A stretch of DNA of 64,000 nt from Inquilinus ginsengisoli_B (GTDB taxonomy: Bacteria > Pseudomonadota > Alphaproteobacteria > DSM-16000 > Inquilinaceae). The stretch is taken from assembly GCF_050434925.1 (NCBI RefSeq), contig NZ_JBNDJK010000001.1, positions 7,998,001-8,062,000 on the forward strand. Reading direction: 5' to 3'. The translations under genes and the position numbers were made by a program. Shown in pieces: positions 39,678-48,150 of the stretch (position 1 is the stretch's first letter; each line of letters opens with the position of its first letter). The notes below the pieces were generated by a model. That model was not told where the DNA came from. It saw nothing but the letters and a program-made list of their open reading frames with translations, and did not search any database.

Positions 39678-41314
39678 GAGGCCTTCGCTGCGGCTTCGGT
39701 GGCCATGCGGCGCAGCTGGAAGCGCTGCAGCTTGCCGGTCTCGGTGCGCGGCAGCCGCTCCAGGAACTCGACCGCCCGGGGATATTTGTAGGGCGCGATC
39801 TCGGCCTTCACATGGTCCTGCAGCGCCTTGCGGGTCGCGGCGTCGGGCGCGTGGCCGGGTTTCAGCACGACATAGGCCTTCACGATCTGGCCGCGGTCCG
39901 GGTCGGGCACGCCAACCACGCCGCATTCCTGCACCGCCGGATGGGTCAGCAGCGCGTTCTCCACCTCCGGCCCGGCGATGTTGTAGCCGGAGGAGACGAT
40001 CATGTCGTCCGACCGCGCCTGGTACCAGAAATAGCCGTCGGCATCGCGGCGATAGGTGTCGCCGGTCAGGTTCCAGCCGTCGCGGACATAGGCGCGCTGG
40101 CGATCGTCAGCCAGGTAGCGGCAGCCGGTCGGACCGCGCACCGCCAACCGCCCGGCTTGGCCCGCCGGCAGCTCGTTGAAGTCGTCGTCGACGATCTTCG
40201 CCTCATAGCCGGGCACCACCGTGCCGGTCGACCCCGGCCGCACCGCGCCGGGGCTGGAGGCGATGAAGATGTGCAGCATCTCGGTGGCGCCGATGCCCTC
40301 GGTGATCTCGATGCCGGTGGCGTCGCGCCAGGCCTCGAAGGTGGCGGCGGGCAGCGCCTCGCCGGCCGAGACGCAGCGGCGCAGGCTGGTCAGATCGCGC
40401 CCCGGCCGCTGGACGAGCATGGCGCGGTAGGCGGTGGGGGCGGTGAAGCAGATGGTCGGGCGGAAGCGCTCGATGCCGTCCAGCAGCTCCGGCGGCGAGG
40501 CGCGCTCCAGCAGCACGGTCGAGGCGCCGGCCCGCATCGGGAACAGCACCAGCCCGCCGAGCCCGAAGGTGAAGGCCAAGGGCGGGCTGCCGATGAAGCG
40601 GTCGGACTCGTTCGGCTGCAGCACCTGGCGGGAATAAGCGTCGCAGATCGCCAGCAAGTCGCGGTGGCTGTGCATCGTGCCCTTCGGCACCCCGGTGGTG
40701 CCGGAGGTGAAGCCGATCAGGCAGATGTCCTCCGCCGCCGTGTCGACCGCATCGAACCCGCCCGGCGCCGTGTCCATCCGGGCCTCGAGGTCGGCCGGGG
40801 TGCCGCCGCCGAAGGCCACGATGTGCTCCAGCACCGGGGCCAGCGGCCTCGCCGTCTCCAGGTCCGGCAGCAGCCTCGCGTCGCAGATCGCCAGCCGCAC
40901 CCGGGCCTTCTCGATCATGAAGGCCAGCTCCTTGGCGCGCAGCAGCGGCATGGTGGCGACCACCACCGCCCCGGCCTTCAGCGCCGCCAGGTAGCTGGCG
41001 ACCATCATCGGGTTGTTGGCCGAACGCAGCAGCACCCGGTCGCCCGGCTCCAGGCCGACATCCCTGACGAGGACCTGGGCGATGCGGTCGACCCGGTCGA
41101 GCAGCTCGGCATAGGACCATTCGACGCCCGGCGCGATCAGGCAGGGCCGCTCGCCATGCCCCTCGGCGACATGCCGGTCCAAGAGCTCGGCGACGCAGTT
41201 CAGCCGGGCCGGATACTGCAGCGCCGGCAGGGTGAAGCGGAACTCCGGCCATTGCTCCCGCGGTGGAAGATTGTCGCGGGCGAAGCTGTCGACATGCGCG
41301 CTCTTCGTCTCCAT
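39674..41314 (-). CDS. Benzoate/2-aminobenzoate-CoA ligase family protein
   Basis: A 546-residue ANL-superfamily ligase that activates an aromatic acid as its CoA thioester using ATP. Motifs: LIGFTSGTTGVPKGTMHSHR (A3 phosphate loop), PPLAFTFGLGGLVLFPMRAG, GIGATEMLHIFIAS (A5), YVRDGWNLTGDTYRRDADGY (A7) and the C-terminal TETGKLQRFQLRRM with the adenylation Lys. The N-terminus DSFARDNLPPREQWPEF is characteristic of 2-aminobenzoate-CoA ligases, so anthranilate is the favoured substrate. ATG 41314 follows GGGAGAGGCGAG. The repeat at 41368-41459 lies directly upstream, separating it from the acyl-CoA dehydrogenase gene. Confidence 0.88.
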   Translation of the reverse strand: METKSAHVDSFARDNLPPREQWPEFRFTLPALQYPARLNCVAELLDRHVAEGHGERPCLIAPGVEWSYAELLDRVDRIAQVLVRDVGLEPGDRVLLRSANNPMMVASYLAALKAGAVVVATMPLLRAKELAFMIEKARVRLAICDARLLPDLETARPLAPVLEHIVAFGGGTPADLEARMDTAPGGFDAVDTAAEDICLIGFTSGTTGVPKGTMHSHRDLLAICDAYSRQVLQPNESDRFIGSPPLAFTFGLGGLVLFPMRAGASTVLLERASPPELLDGIERFRPTICFTAPTAYRAMLVQRPGRDLTSLRRCVSAGEALPAATFEAWRDATGIEITEGIGATEMLHIFIASSPGAVRPGSTGTVVPGYEAKIVDDDFNELPAGQAGRLAVRGPTGCRYLADDRQRAYVRDGWNLTGDTYRRDADGYFWYQARSDDMIVSSGYNIAGPEVENALLTHPAVQECGVVGVPDPDRGQIVKAYVVLKPGHAPDAATRKALQDHVKAEIAPYKYPRAVEFLERLPRTETGKLQRFQLRRMATEAAAKAS

Positions 41315-41367
41315 CTCGCCTCTCCCGTTTCTTGCCCTCTGCATCTCACTCCCGGATGCATTTTTTG

Positions 41368-41459
41368 CTGTCATGCCTGGGCTTGACCCGGGCATCCAGG
41401 GGCCACGAAGAACCGCTCTGGCTGCCCCTGGATTGCCGGGTCAAGCCCGGCAATGACAG
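41368..41459. repeat. Dispersed palindromic repeat, family B (full copy)
   Basis: CTGTCATGCCTGGG at the left and CCCGGCAATGACAG at the right match the element at 25279-25358. It lies within the aromatic-CoA operon, between the dehydrogenase and ligase genes, where other genomes often carry another gene of the pathway. It may interrupt or partly terminate the transcript. Confidence 0.75.
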
Positions 41460-41491
41460 TTTTGGGCTATGGACAATTCGAGCCATGACAG

Positions 41492-42661
41492 TCACTCCGC
41501 CTCCGCCAGCAGCTGGCGGGCGATGACGATCTTCTGGACCTCGGTGGCGCCCTCGTAGATGCGGAGCGCGCGGATCTCGCGATACAGTTCCTCGACCTTG
41601 ACGCCGCGGGTGACGCCGAGGCCGCCGAACAGCTGCACCGCCCGGTCGATCACGCGCTGCGCCGCCTCGGTCGCGAACATCTTGGCCATCGCCGCCTCGC
41701 GCGTGACCCGGGCGGCGCCGCGGTCCTTGGCCCAGGCGGCGCGGTAGATCAGCAGGGCGCTGGCGTCGATCTCGGTCGCCATCTCGGCCAGGGCCGCCTG
41801 GCTGAGCTGCAGGTCGCCCAGCGATCCGCCGAACATCTTGCGGCCGCGGGCCCGGCCCAGCGCCTCGTCCAGCGCCCGGCGGGCGAAGCCCAGCGCCGCG
41901 GCGCCGACGGTGGAGCGGAACACGTCCAGCGTCGCCATCGCGACCTTGAACCCCTCCCCCGCTCCGCCGATCCGGTCGGCCAGCGGCACCCGGCAGCCTT
42001 CGAAGCGCAGCATGGCCAGGGGGTGCGGCGCGATCACCTCGATCCGCTCCGCCACCGTCAGGCCGGGTGCCGTGGCCGGCACCAGGAAGGCGGACAGGCC
42101 GCGGGCGCCCGGCGCCTCACCGGTGCGGGCGAAGACGACGTAATGGTCGGCGATGCCGCCATTCGAGATGAAGGTCTTCTCACCATCGATCCGCACCGCA
42201 TCCGGCCCGTCCGGCACCGCAGTCGTGCCGGTGGCGGCGACATCGGACCCGGCCTCCGGCTCCGACAGAGCGAAGGCGGCGATGGCGTGGCCGTCGCGGA
42301 CCGGCGGCAGGATCCGGTCCTTTAGGGCGTCCGACCCGAACAGGGTGACCGGGCCGGTGCCCAGCCCCTGCATGGCGAAGGCGAAGTCGGCCAAGCCCTC
42401 ATGCCGGGCCAGGGTCTCGCGGATCAGGCACAGGCTGCGCACGTCCAGCCGGTCGGACGCGCCGCCATGGCTGGCCGGCACCGCGTGGCGCAGCCAGCCG
42501 GCTTCGCCCAGCGCCGCCACCAGCCGGCGGCAGGAGCCGTCGACGTCGTGATGGTCGACCAGCCCGGGCAGGGTGGCGCCGGCCCAGGCGTCGAGCTCCG
42601 CCGCGAGGGCGCGGTGGCGGTCCTCGAAGAAGGGCCAGTCGAGGAAGCTGCGGTCGGGCAT
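41492..42661 (-). CDS. Acyl-CoA dehydrogenase family protein
   Basis: A 389-residue FAD flavoprotein. Typical stretches are AAFALSEPEAGSDVAATGTT (FAD/substrate), IDGEKTFISNGGIADHYVVF, VAMATLDVFRSTVGAAALGF, RKMFGGSLGDLQLSQAALAE and the C-terminal LFGGLGVTRGVKVEELYREI with RIYEGATEVQKIVIARQLL. Members oxidise or reduce acyl-CoA alpha-beta bonds with electron-transfer flavoprotein. In aminobenzoyl-CoA/salicylyl-CoA-type clusters a related enzyme acts after ring hydroxylation. The gene overlaps the enoyl-CoA hydratase gene by one base pattern (ATGA at 42660-42663), so it is co-translated with it. Confidence 0.9.
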   Translation of the reverse strand: MPDRSFLDWPFFEDRHRALAAELDAWAGATLPGLVDHHDVDGSCRRLVAALGEAGWLRHAVPASHGGASDRLDVRSLCLIRETLARHEGLADFAFAMQGLGTGPVTLFGSDALKDRILPPVRDGHAIAAFALSEPEAGSDVAATGTTAVPDGPDAVRIDGEKTFISNGGIADHYVVFARTGEAPGARGLSAFLVPATAPGLTVAERIEVIAPHPLAMLRFEGCRVPLADRIGGAGEGFKVAMATLDVFRSTVGAAALGFARRALDEALGRARGRKMFGGSLGDLQLSQAALAEMATEIDASALLIYRAAWAKDRGAARVTREAAMAKMFATEAAQRVIDRAVQLFGGLGVTRGVKVEELYREIRALRIYEGATEVQKIVIARQLLAEAE

Positions 42662-43491
42662 CAATTCCCCTCGAAGACCGGCCGGGACTTGGCGGCGAAG
42701 GCCTCGTAGGCGCGGCGGAAGTCGCGGGTCTGCATGCACACCGCCTGGGCCTGGGCCTCGGCCTCGATCGCCTGGTCGACGCCCATGTCCCATTCCTGGT
42801 GCAGCATCCGCTTGGTCATGGCGTGGGCGAAGGTCGGGCCGTCGGCCAGCGACCGGGCCAGCGCCGTCGACTCGCCCAGCAGCGCCTCGGGCTCGACCAG
42901 CCGGTTCAGGAAGCCCCAGCGCTCCGCCTCCGTCCCGTCCATGCTGCGGCCGGTGTACAGCAGCTCCGACGCCCGGCCCTGGCCGATGATGCGGGGCAGG
43001 ATCGCACACGCGCCCATGTCGCAGCCGGCCAGGCCGACCCGGGTGAACAGAAAGGCGGTGCGGCTGCGCGCGGTGCCGAGCCGCAGATCCGACGCCATGG
43101 CCAGGATCGCCCCGGCCCCGGCGCAGACGCCGTCGACCGCGGCCACGATCGGCTGCGGACAGGCGCGCATCGCCTTGACCAGGTCGCCGGTCATGCGGGT
43201 GAACTCCAGCAGCCCGGCCATGTCGCGGTCGAGCAGCGGCGCGATGATCTCGAACACGTCGCCGCCGGAGCAGAAATTGCCGCCCGCCCCGGTCACTACC
43301 ACCGTCTTGATGTCGGTGTCGGCGGCCAGCGCCCGGAACAGGGCCACAAGCTCGGCGTAGCTGTCGAAGGTCAGCGGGTTCTTCCGCTCCGGCCGGTTCA
43401 GGGTGATGGTCGCCACCTTGCCTTCGACCGACCACAGCACGTGCTTGGCCTGGTAGGCGGAGAGCGGCGGGGCGATGGGGGTCTGGTTCAT
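42661..43491 (-). CDS. Enoyl-CoA hydratase/isomerase family protein
   Basis: A 276-residue crotonase-fold enzyme. Oxyanion-hole segments are VVTGAGGNFCSGGDVFEIIA and AAVDGVCAGAGAILAMASDL; RTAFLFTRVGLAGCDMGACA and GFLNRLVEPEALL follow. FCSGGDV and the GCDMGA region resemble the hydratases found in benzoyl- and salicylyl-CoA-type clusters rather than fatty-acid FadB. It could hydrate a ring-derived dienoyl-CoA or open the ring. It lies seven bases downstream of the SDR gene and overlaps the dehydrogenase, in one operon. Confidence 0.88.
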   Translation of the reverse strand: MNQTPIAPPLSAYQAKHVLWSVEGKVATITLNRPERKNPLTFDSYAELVALFRALAADTDIKTVVVTGAGGNFCSGGDVFEIIAPLLDRDMAGLLEFTRMTGDLVKAMRACPQPIVAAVDGVCAGAGAILAMASDLRLGTARSRTAFLFTRVGLAGCDMGACAILPRIIGQGRASELLYTGRSMDGTEAERWGFLNRLVEPEALLGESTALARSLADGPTFAHAMTKRMLHQEWDMGVDQAIEAEAQAQAVCMQTRDFRRAYEAFAAKSRPVFEGN

Positions 43492-43498
43492 TCCGGCC

Positions 43499-44263
43499 TC
43501 ACATGACCTCGCCGCCGGCGACCGGCAGCGCGATGCCGTTGACGCTTGCCGCCTCGGGCCCGGCCAGCCAGGCGACGGCGGCGGCCACCTCCTCCGGCTG
43601 GATCAGGCGGCCCTGCGGGTTGCCGCGGATCAGCTCGGCCCGGATCTCGTCCGGGCTGCGGCCGGTCTTGCCCTCGATCCGGGCGACGGCGCCCTGCACC
43701 AGCTCGGTGTCGGTGTAGCCGGGGCAGACGGCGTTGACGGTGACGCCCTTGGTCGCAAACTCTCGGGCCAGCGCCCGGGTCAGCCCGATCACGCCGTGCT
43801 TGGCGGCGCAATAGGCGGCGACATAGGGAAAGCCGGTCAGCCCGGCGATGCTTGCGATGTTGACCACCCGGCCCCAGCCGCGCTCGGCCATGCCCGGCAG
43901 CACCAGCCGTGTGGTTTCGTACACCGCGCCGAGATTGAGGCCGATCATCCGATCCCACAGCGCCCGGTCGGTGCGGGCGAAGGGTGCGCTTTCCGCCGCC
44001 CCGGCATTGTTGACCAGGATGTCGACCGGGGATGCCAGCCGGGCGACGGCGGCCTCCAGCTGCTCCGGCCTGGTCACGTCGGCGACGGCGTAGGCGCCGG
44101 CCTTGCCGGCGGCGACGGTCTCGGCCAGGCGGGATTCGGTCCGGCCCAGCACGGTCACCGCCGCACCCCGCGCCGTCAGCGCCGCCGCGACCGCCGCTCC
44201 GATACCGCTGCCGCCGCCGGTAACCAGGGCGTGGCGCCCGTCCAGGGATGCCGATGTCGTCAT
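43499..44263 (-). CDS. SDR family NAD(P)-dependent oxidoreductase of the aromatic-CoA operon
   Basis: A 254-residue short-chain dehydrogenase. The cofactor motif is ALVTGGGSGIGAAVAAAL, NNAG occurs in VDILVNNAGAAESAPF, and the catalytic Ser-Tyr-Lys lies in NIASIAGLTGFPYVAAYCAAKHG. The C-terminus includes VNAVCPGYTDTELVQGAV. It would oxidise a 3-hydroxyacyl-CoA-like intermediate produced by the hydratase. ATG 44263 has AGGAGGGA upstream. It is the first gene of the operon. About 20 bases upstream lies CTTTAAGCTTGAAG (44284-44297), a candidate MarR operator. Confidence 0.9.
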   Translation of the reverse strand: MTTSASLDGRHALVTGGGSGIGAAVAAALTARGAAVTVLGRTESRLAETVAAGKAGAYAVADVTRPEQLEAAVARLASPVDILVNNAGAAESAPFARTDRALWDRMIGLNLGAVYETTRLVLPGMAERGWGRVVNIASIAGLTGFPYVAAYCAAKHGVIGLTRALAREFATKGVTVNAVCPGYTDTELVQGAVARIEGKTGRSPDEIRAELIRGNPQGRLIQPEEVAAAVAWLAGPEAASVNGIALPVAGGEVM

Positions 44264-44283
44264 GCCGTCCCTCCTGCGAGATA

Positions 44284-44297
44284 CTTTAAGCTTGAAG
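44284..44297. promoter_or_regulatory. Candidate MarR box upstream of the aromatic-CoA operon
   Basis: CTTTAAGCTTGAAG is a 14-base near-palindrome (one mismatched pair) placed 21 bases before the SDR start. It matches CTTTAAGTTTAAAC at 62587-62600 in front of the MarR gene in 11 of 14 positions. TTTAAGCTTRAA-type boxes are known for MarR regulators of aromatic acid genes. Regulation by the MarR protein at 62042 is inferred. Confidence 0.6.
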
Positions 44298-44333
44298 CAT
44301 CTCTGGAGCAAGAAGGGTCATGCCCACCCAATT

Positions 44334-44424
44334 CTGTCATCGCCGGGCTTGACCCGGCGATCCAGGGGCCACCCGGAGCGGCATCGACATCTCCTGGATG
44401 CCCGGGTCAAGCCCGGGCATGACA
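44334..44424. repeat. Dispersed palindromic repeat, family B (full copy)
   Basis: Left arm CTGTCATCGCCGGG and right arm CCCGGGCATGACA enclose two stems built on CGCCGGGCTTGACCCGGCG and CCCGGGTCAAGCCCGGG. It occupies the gap between the aromatic-CoA operon promoter and the convergent end of the TetR pseudogene. Confidence 0.75.
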
Positions 44425-44443
44425 ATAAGGAGGACCGTCGGCG

Positions 44444-45086
44444 CTACCCATCCGTCGGCTCGGTCAGCCCAAGCTGCTGCAGCAGCCGGGCGAGATAGGC
44501 ACGCAGATCCTCCGCGGTCGGCGGAGCCGGGTCGATCAGCAGGCGGTGCAGCATGGCGCCGCCCATCATGTCCTGTAGCATGCCGGTGTCGGCCGAGGCC
44601 GGCAGCTCGCCGCGCGCCTTCGCCTGGTCCAGCAGCACCCCGAAGGCCTCGCGCCGCGGCCGCAGATAGGTCTCCCAATAGATCGCCAGCAGCCGCGGAT
44701 GGCTCTGCACCGAACCGATCAGCCGGGCCAGCAGCTTGCGATTATCGTCGCTCGCCATCAGCTCGGCCCCCGCCTCCATCATCCGGCGCAGCGTCGGGCC
44801 CAGCGGCATCTCGGCGAAGTCGCGGAAATCGGTGACGCCCATGTCGCGCTCGGCATTCTCGCGCACCCGGCCGATCGCCTGGGCCAGCAGCTCCTCCTTC
44901 GACGACCAGCGGCGGTAGATCGTGGTCTTGCCGACCCCGGCCCGTTTGGCGATGCGCTCGATGCTGGCGCCCTCGACGCCATGATCCAGGGAACAGCGCC
45001 AGCGCCGCCGTCAGGATCGCCTCCTCCGCCGCCTGGCTGCGCGGCCGCCCCGGCGTCCGCTTTCCCCCGATATCCGCTGTCGTCAC
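44444..45086 (-). pseudogene. TetR/AcrR regulator with a frameshift in the helix-turn-helix domain
   Basis: The reading frame starting at GTG 45086 encodes GKRTPGRPRSQAAEEAILTA and ALALF, then shifts. The rest, HGVEGASIERIAKRAGVGKT followed by TIYRRWSSKEELLAQAIGRV and a 140-residue ligand domain, continues in another frame to 44444. One surplus base lies within 44987-44990 (minus-strand CCTG between Phe TTC and Asp GAT codons). The restored protein would be about 213 residues, a normal TetR. Without correction the product lacks a working DNA-binding domain. It is divergent from the efflux operon at 45180. A sequencing error is possible because no other damage is visible. Confidence 0.78.
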
Positions 45087-45116
45087 ATCGCGCCCTCCAA
45101 TCCTTTTCCCGAATCA

Positions 45117-45142
45117 TATATCGAAACGATACTGTTTCGTAT
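45117..45142. promoter_or_regulatory. Operator-like inverted repeat before the efflux operon
   Basis: CGAAAC (45122-45127) and GTTTCG (45134-45139) flank GATACT within the AT-rich stretch ATATATCGAAACGATACTG. It lies between the broken TetR gene and the efflux operon, where a TetR repressor would bind. TATATAT just downstream could be the -10 region of the operon. Confidence 0.55.
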
Positions 45143-45179
45143 ATATATTCTCACCGACTCGCCGCTTTCGGAGCCGCAG

Positions 45180-46181
45180 TTGAAGACCGTCCGCATCCTG
45201 TCCATCGTCCTGGTGCTCGCGCTGATCGCCGGCGCCGCCTTCTGGCTGTTCGGTCGCCCAGCCGCGGTCGCGACCGTGACACCCAGGCGCGGCGAGGCGG
45301 CGCAGATCGTCTATGCCACCGGCGTGATCGAGCCGCGCGTCTGGGCCAAGGTGACGCCGCTGATCCAGGAGCGGATCACGGCGCTGTGCGATTGCGAGGG
45401 CGAGCCGGTCGAGCCCGGCGCCGAGCTGGCCCGGCTGGACAGCCGCGAGGCCGAGGCGACGCTGGCCGAGCTGAAGGCGCGGCACAAGCTGGCCTCGGCC
45501 GAGCACGACCGGCAGCTGGTCCTGGCCGGCCGCAACGTCTCCAGCGTCCAGGCCCTTGACCAGGCGCGCAGCGAGCTGTCGCGACTGGACGCGATGATCG
45601 CCGGCCAGACCGCCAAGCTGGAGAACTACGTCCTGCGCGCGCCGATGCGCGGCCTGGTGCTGCGCAAGGACGGCGAGGTCGGTGAGATCGTCGATCCCGG
45701 CACCATCCTGTTCTGGGTCGGCGAGCCGAAGCCGCTCTGGGTCATCGCCGACGTCAATGAGGAGGACATCCCCCTGGTCGCGGTCGGGCAGAAGGCGCTG
45801 CTGCGCGCCGACGCCTTCCCCGGCCAGGCGCTGCCGGCCACGGTCGACAGCATCACGCCGAAGGGCGACCCGGTGGCCAAGACCTATCGCGTGCGCCTGG
45901 CCCTGCCGGACGACACGCCGGTCAGGATCGGCATGACCGTCGACGTCAACATCGTCAACCGCACGGTGCCGAACACCCTTTTGGTGCCCACCGAGGCTGT
46001 GAACGGCGACGCCGTCTTCGTGGTCGACGGCGACAGCCGGGCCCGGCGCCGGACGATCGCGGCCGGCATCCGCGGCATCCGCGACATCGAGGTGCAATCT
46101 GGCTTGGCCGAGGGCGACCGGGTGGTCACCCCCTTCCCCGAGGCGCTGGCCGACGGCGCCCGGGTGGCGCCGGAGGGCTGA
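45180..46181 (+). CDS. Efflux transporter periplasmic adaptor subunit (HlyD/MacA-like)
   Basis: A 333-residue membrane fusion protein. One N-terminal anchor (ILSIVLVLALIAGAAFWLF) leads to a periplasmic part with ATGVIEPRVWAKVTPLIQER and GEPVEPGAELARLDSREAEA (lipoyl half), an alpha-hairpin (ELKARHKLASAEHDRQLVLA) and a beta-barrel (GEIVDPGTILFWVGEPKPLW). It links an inner-membrane pump to an outer-membrane channel. The start is TTG 45180 with CGGAG upstream; no ATG or GTG is suitably placed. Three bases separate it from the permease. A TolC-like gene is not present in the window. Confidence 0.87.
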   Translation: MKTVRILSIVLVLALIAGAAFWLFGRPAAVATVTPRRGEAAQIVYATGVIEPRVWAKVTPLIQERITALCDCEGEPVEPGAELARLDSREAEATLAELKARHKLASAEHDRQLVLAGRNVSSVQALDQARSELSRLDAMIAGQTAKLENYVLRAPMRGLVLRKDGEVGEIVDPGTILFWVGEPKPLWVIADVNEEDIPLVAVGQKALLRADAFPGQALPATVDSITPKGDPVAKTYRVRLALPDDTPVRIGMTVDVNIVNRTVPNTLLVPTEAVNGDAVFVVDGDSRARRRTIAAGIRGIRDIEVQSGLAEGDRVVTPFPEALADGARVAPEG

Positions 46182-46184
46182 GCC

Positions 46185-47432
46185 ATGCGGCTGCTGCTCG
46201 ACCTCGCCGTCACCCACATCATCGGCCGCGGCCGGCAGACCCTGGTCGCGATCCTGGGCACCGCCCTGGGCGTCGGCTTCTCGATCGCCATGGCGGCGCT
46301 GATGCAGGGCGGCGAGGACGACTTCGTGGCCCAGCTGATCGACACCATGCCGCATGTCCAGATCACCGACGAGCGGCGGACCGCCGCGCGCCAGCCGGCG
46401 GAGGACGAATTTGACGCGGTCGCGATCGCCGGCCTGCGGCCCCGGGACGACCGGCGCGGCATCCTCAACCCGACCGCGGCGGTGGCGGCGCTGAGCGCCT
46501 GGATCCCGGGAAAGATGTCGAAGAGCCTGAAGACCCAGGCCGTGATCCGCTATGCCGGGCAGGACATCGGCATCAGCATCTTCGGGGTCGAGCCGCGGCA
46601 GGAGGCGCGCATCTCCTCGATCGCCCAGGATTTCCGCCAGGGCAGCTTCGATTCGCTGATCGCCGGCGGCAACAACATCGTGGTCGGGGACAGTCTGGCC
46701 AGGCGGCTGGGCGCCGATCTCGGCACCACCGTCACCCTGGTCTCCGCCACCGGCCAGAGCCGCGCGGTCAAGATCGTCGGCCTGTTCCACACCGGCGTTA
46801 CCGCCCGCGACGAGGGCGAGGGCTATGTCCTGCTGAAGATCGCGCAGATCCTGAGCGAGCGGCCGAACGCCATCAACGAGATCCGGCTGAAGCTGGATGA
46901 TCCGAACGCCGCGCCGGCGGTGGCCAAGCGGGCCGAGGCGCTGATCGGCTACAAGGCGGTGGCCTGGCAGGAGGCGAACGAGTCCCTGCTGGAGGCCTTC
47001 GTCATCCGCAACCTCATCATGTACACGGTGGTCGGCGCGATCCTGCTGGTGGCCGGCTTCGGCATCTTCAACATCGTCTCGACCATCACCCATGAGAAGG
47101 CGCGCGACATCGCCATCCTGAAGTCGCTCGGCTTCGAGGCGCGGGACATGCGCCGGCTGTTCCTGCTGGAGGGGCTGACGCTCGGCCTCGCCGGGTCGCT
47201 GGCCGGCTGGCTGCTCGGCTTCGCCTTGTGCTTCGGCCTGTCGCAGGTGGAGCTGCACATCTCCGGCGGCACGGTGGGACGCGAGATCACCAAGCTGCCG
47301 CTGACCTGGAGCCCCTGGCACTATCTGATCGCCGCCGGCTTCGCCCTGGCCGCCGCCGGCATCGCCGGCTACCTGCCGGCCCGCCAGGCGGCGAAGCTGA
47401 ACCCGGTCGACATCATCCGGGGGGCGACATGA
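46185..47432 (+). CDS. ABC transporter permease (FtsX/MacB-like)
   Basis: A 415-residue inner-membrane permease with the MacB periplasmic core and FtsX topology: a first helix around VAILGTALGVGFSIAMAALM, a ~240-residue periplasmic domain, then three helices at the C-terminus (IMYTVVGAILLVAGFGIFNI, LFLLEGLTLGLAGSLAGWLL and ALAAAGIAGYLPARQAAKLN). ITHEKARDIAILKSLGFEAR is the typical cytoplasmic loop and PARQAAKLNPVDIIRG the ending. It would move a substrate from the periplasm or inner membrane outward with the adaptor and ATPase. It overlaps the ATPase gene by four bases. Confidence 0.9.
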   Translation: MRLLLDLAVTHIIGRGRQTLVAILGTALGVGFSIAMAALMQGGEDDFVAQLIDTMPHVQITDERRTAARQPAEDEFDAVAIAGLRPRDDRRGILNPTAAVAALSAWIPGKMSKSLKTQAVIRYAGQDIGISIFGVEPRQEARISSIAQDFRQGSFDSLIAGGNNIVVGDSLARRLGADLGTTVTLVSATGQSRAVKIVGLFHTGVTARDEGEGYVLLKIAQILSERPNAINEIRLKLDDPNAAPAVAKRAEALIGYKAVAWQEANESLLEAFVIRNLIMYTVVGAILLVAGFGIFNIVSTITHEKARDIAILKSLGFEARDMRRLFLLEGLTLGLAGSLAGWLLGFALCFGLSQVELHISGGTVGREITKLPLTWSPWHYLIAAGFALAAAGIAGYLPARQAAKLNPVDIIRGAT

Positions 47433-48136
47433 GCACCCGGAACCCGGAAAAGCTCATCGAGGCCAAGGGCCTGACCCGGGTGCTGCCGGAGACGGTGCCG
47501 GTGACGCTGGTCAAGGACGTGTCACTGGCGATCGGCGAACACGAGCTGGTCGCCGTCACCGGCCCCTCCGGCTCCGGCAAATCCTCGCTGCTCTACCTGC
47601 TCGGCCTGCTCGACCGGCAGACCGGCGGGACCTTGAGCATTGCCGGCCAGGATGCATCGGCGCTGGGCGAGCGGGACCGCGCCCGGCTGCGGCTGGAGTC
47701 GATCGGCTTCGTGTTCCAGTTCCACTTCCTGCTGCCGGAGTTCACGGCGCGGGAGAATGTCGAGATCCCGATGCGCAAGCTGGGCCGCCTCGGCGCCCGG
47801 GAGATGCGCGAGCGGGCGGATGCGCTGCTCGACGCGCTCGGCCTCGCCGACCATCGCGGCAAGCGGCCGGACCAGCTGTCCGGCGGCCAGCGCCAGCGCG
47901 TGGCGGTGGCCCGATCCCTGGCCAACGACCCGCCGCTGCTTCTGGCCGACGAGCCGACCGGCAGCCTCGATTCCCACAGCTCGGAACAGGTCTTCGCCAT
48001 CCTCTCGGCCCTGGTGCATGAGCGCGGCAAGACCGTGGTGGCGGTGACCCACGACATCGACCTGGCGGCCCGGATGGACCGGCGGATCCATCTGGTTGAC
48101 GGGGTTGTGACCAGCGATGAACGGAATGGCGGGTGA
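47429..48136 (+). CDS. ABC transporter ATP-binding protein (LolD/MacB-type)
   Basis: A 235-residue ATPase. Walker A is TGPSGSGKSSLLYLLGLLDR, the Q-loop GFVFQFHFLLPEFTARENVE, the signature LSGGQRQRVAVARSL, Walker B LLLADEPTGSLDS and the H-loop VAVTHDIDLA. GLLDRQTGGTLSIAGQD and the LPEFTARENVEIPM segment are typical of the LolD/MacB group. It powers the preceding FtsX-type permease. It is the last gene of the three-gene efflux operon; the transcript runs toward the convergent azoreductase gene. Confidence 0.9.
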   Translation: MSTRNPEKLIEAKGLTRVLPETVPVTLVKDVSLAIGEHELVAVTGPSGSGKSSLLYLLGLLDRQTGGTLSIAGQDASALGERDRARLRLESIGFVFQFHFLLPEFTARENVEIPMRKLGRLGAREMRERADALLDALGLADHRGKRPDQLSGGQRQRVAVARSLANDPPLLLADEPTGSLDSHSSEQVFAILSALVHERGKTVVAVTHDIDLAARMDRRIHLVDGVVTSDERNGG

Positions 48137-48150
48137 GCGTTATCTGCGGA

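Noticed and set aside
41492..43435. A fused hydratase/acyl-CoA dehydrogenase of 647 residues
   Set aside because: The first 258 residues are a shadow of the enoyl-CoA hydratase gene; the dehydrogenase begins at 42661 with an ATGA overlap.
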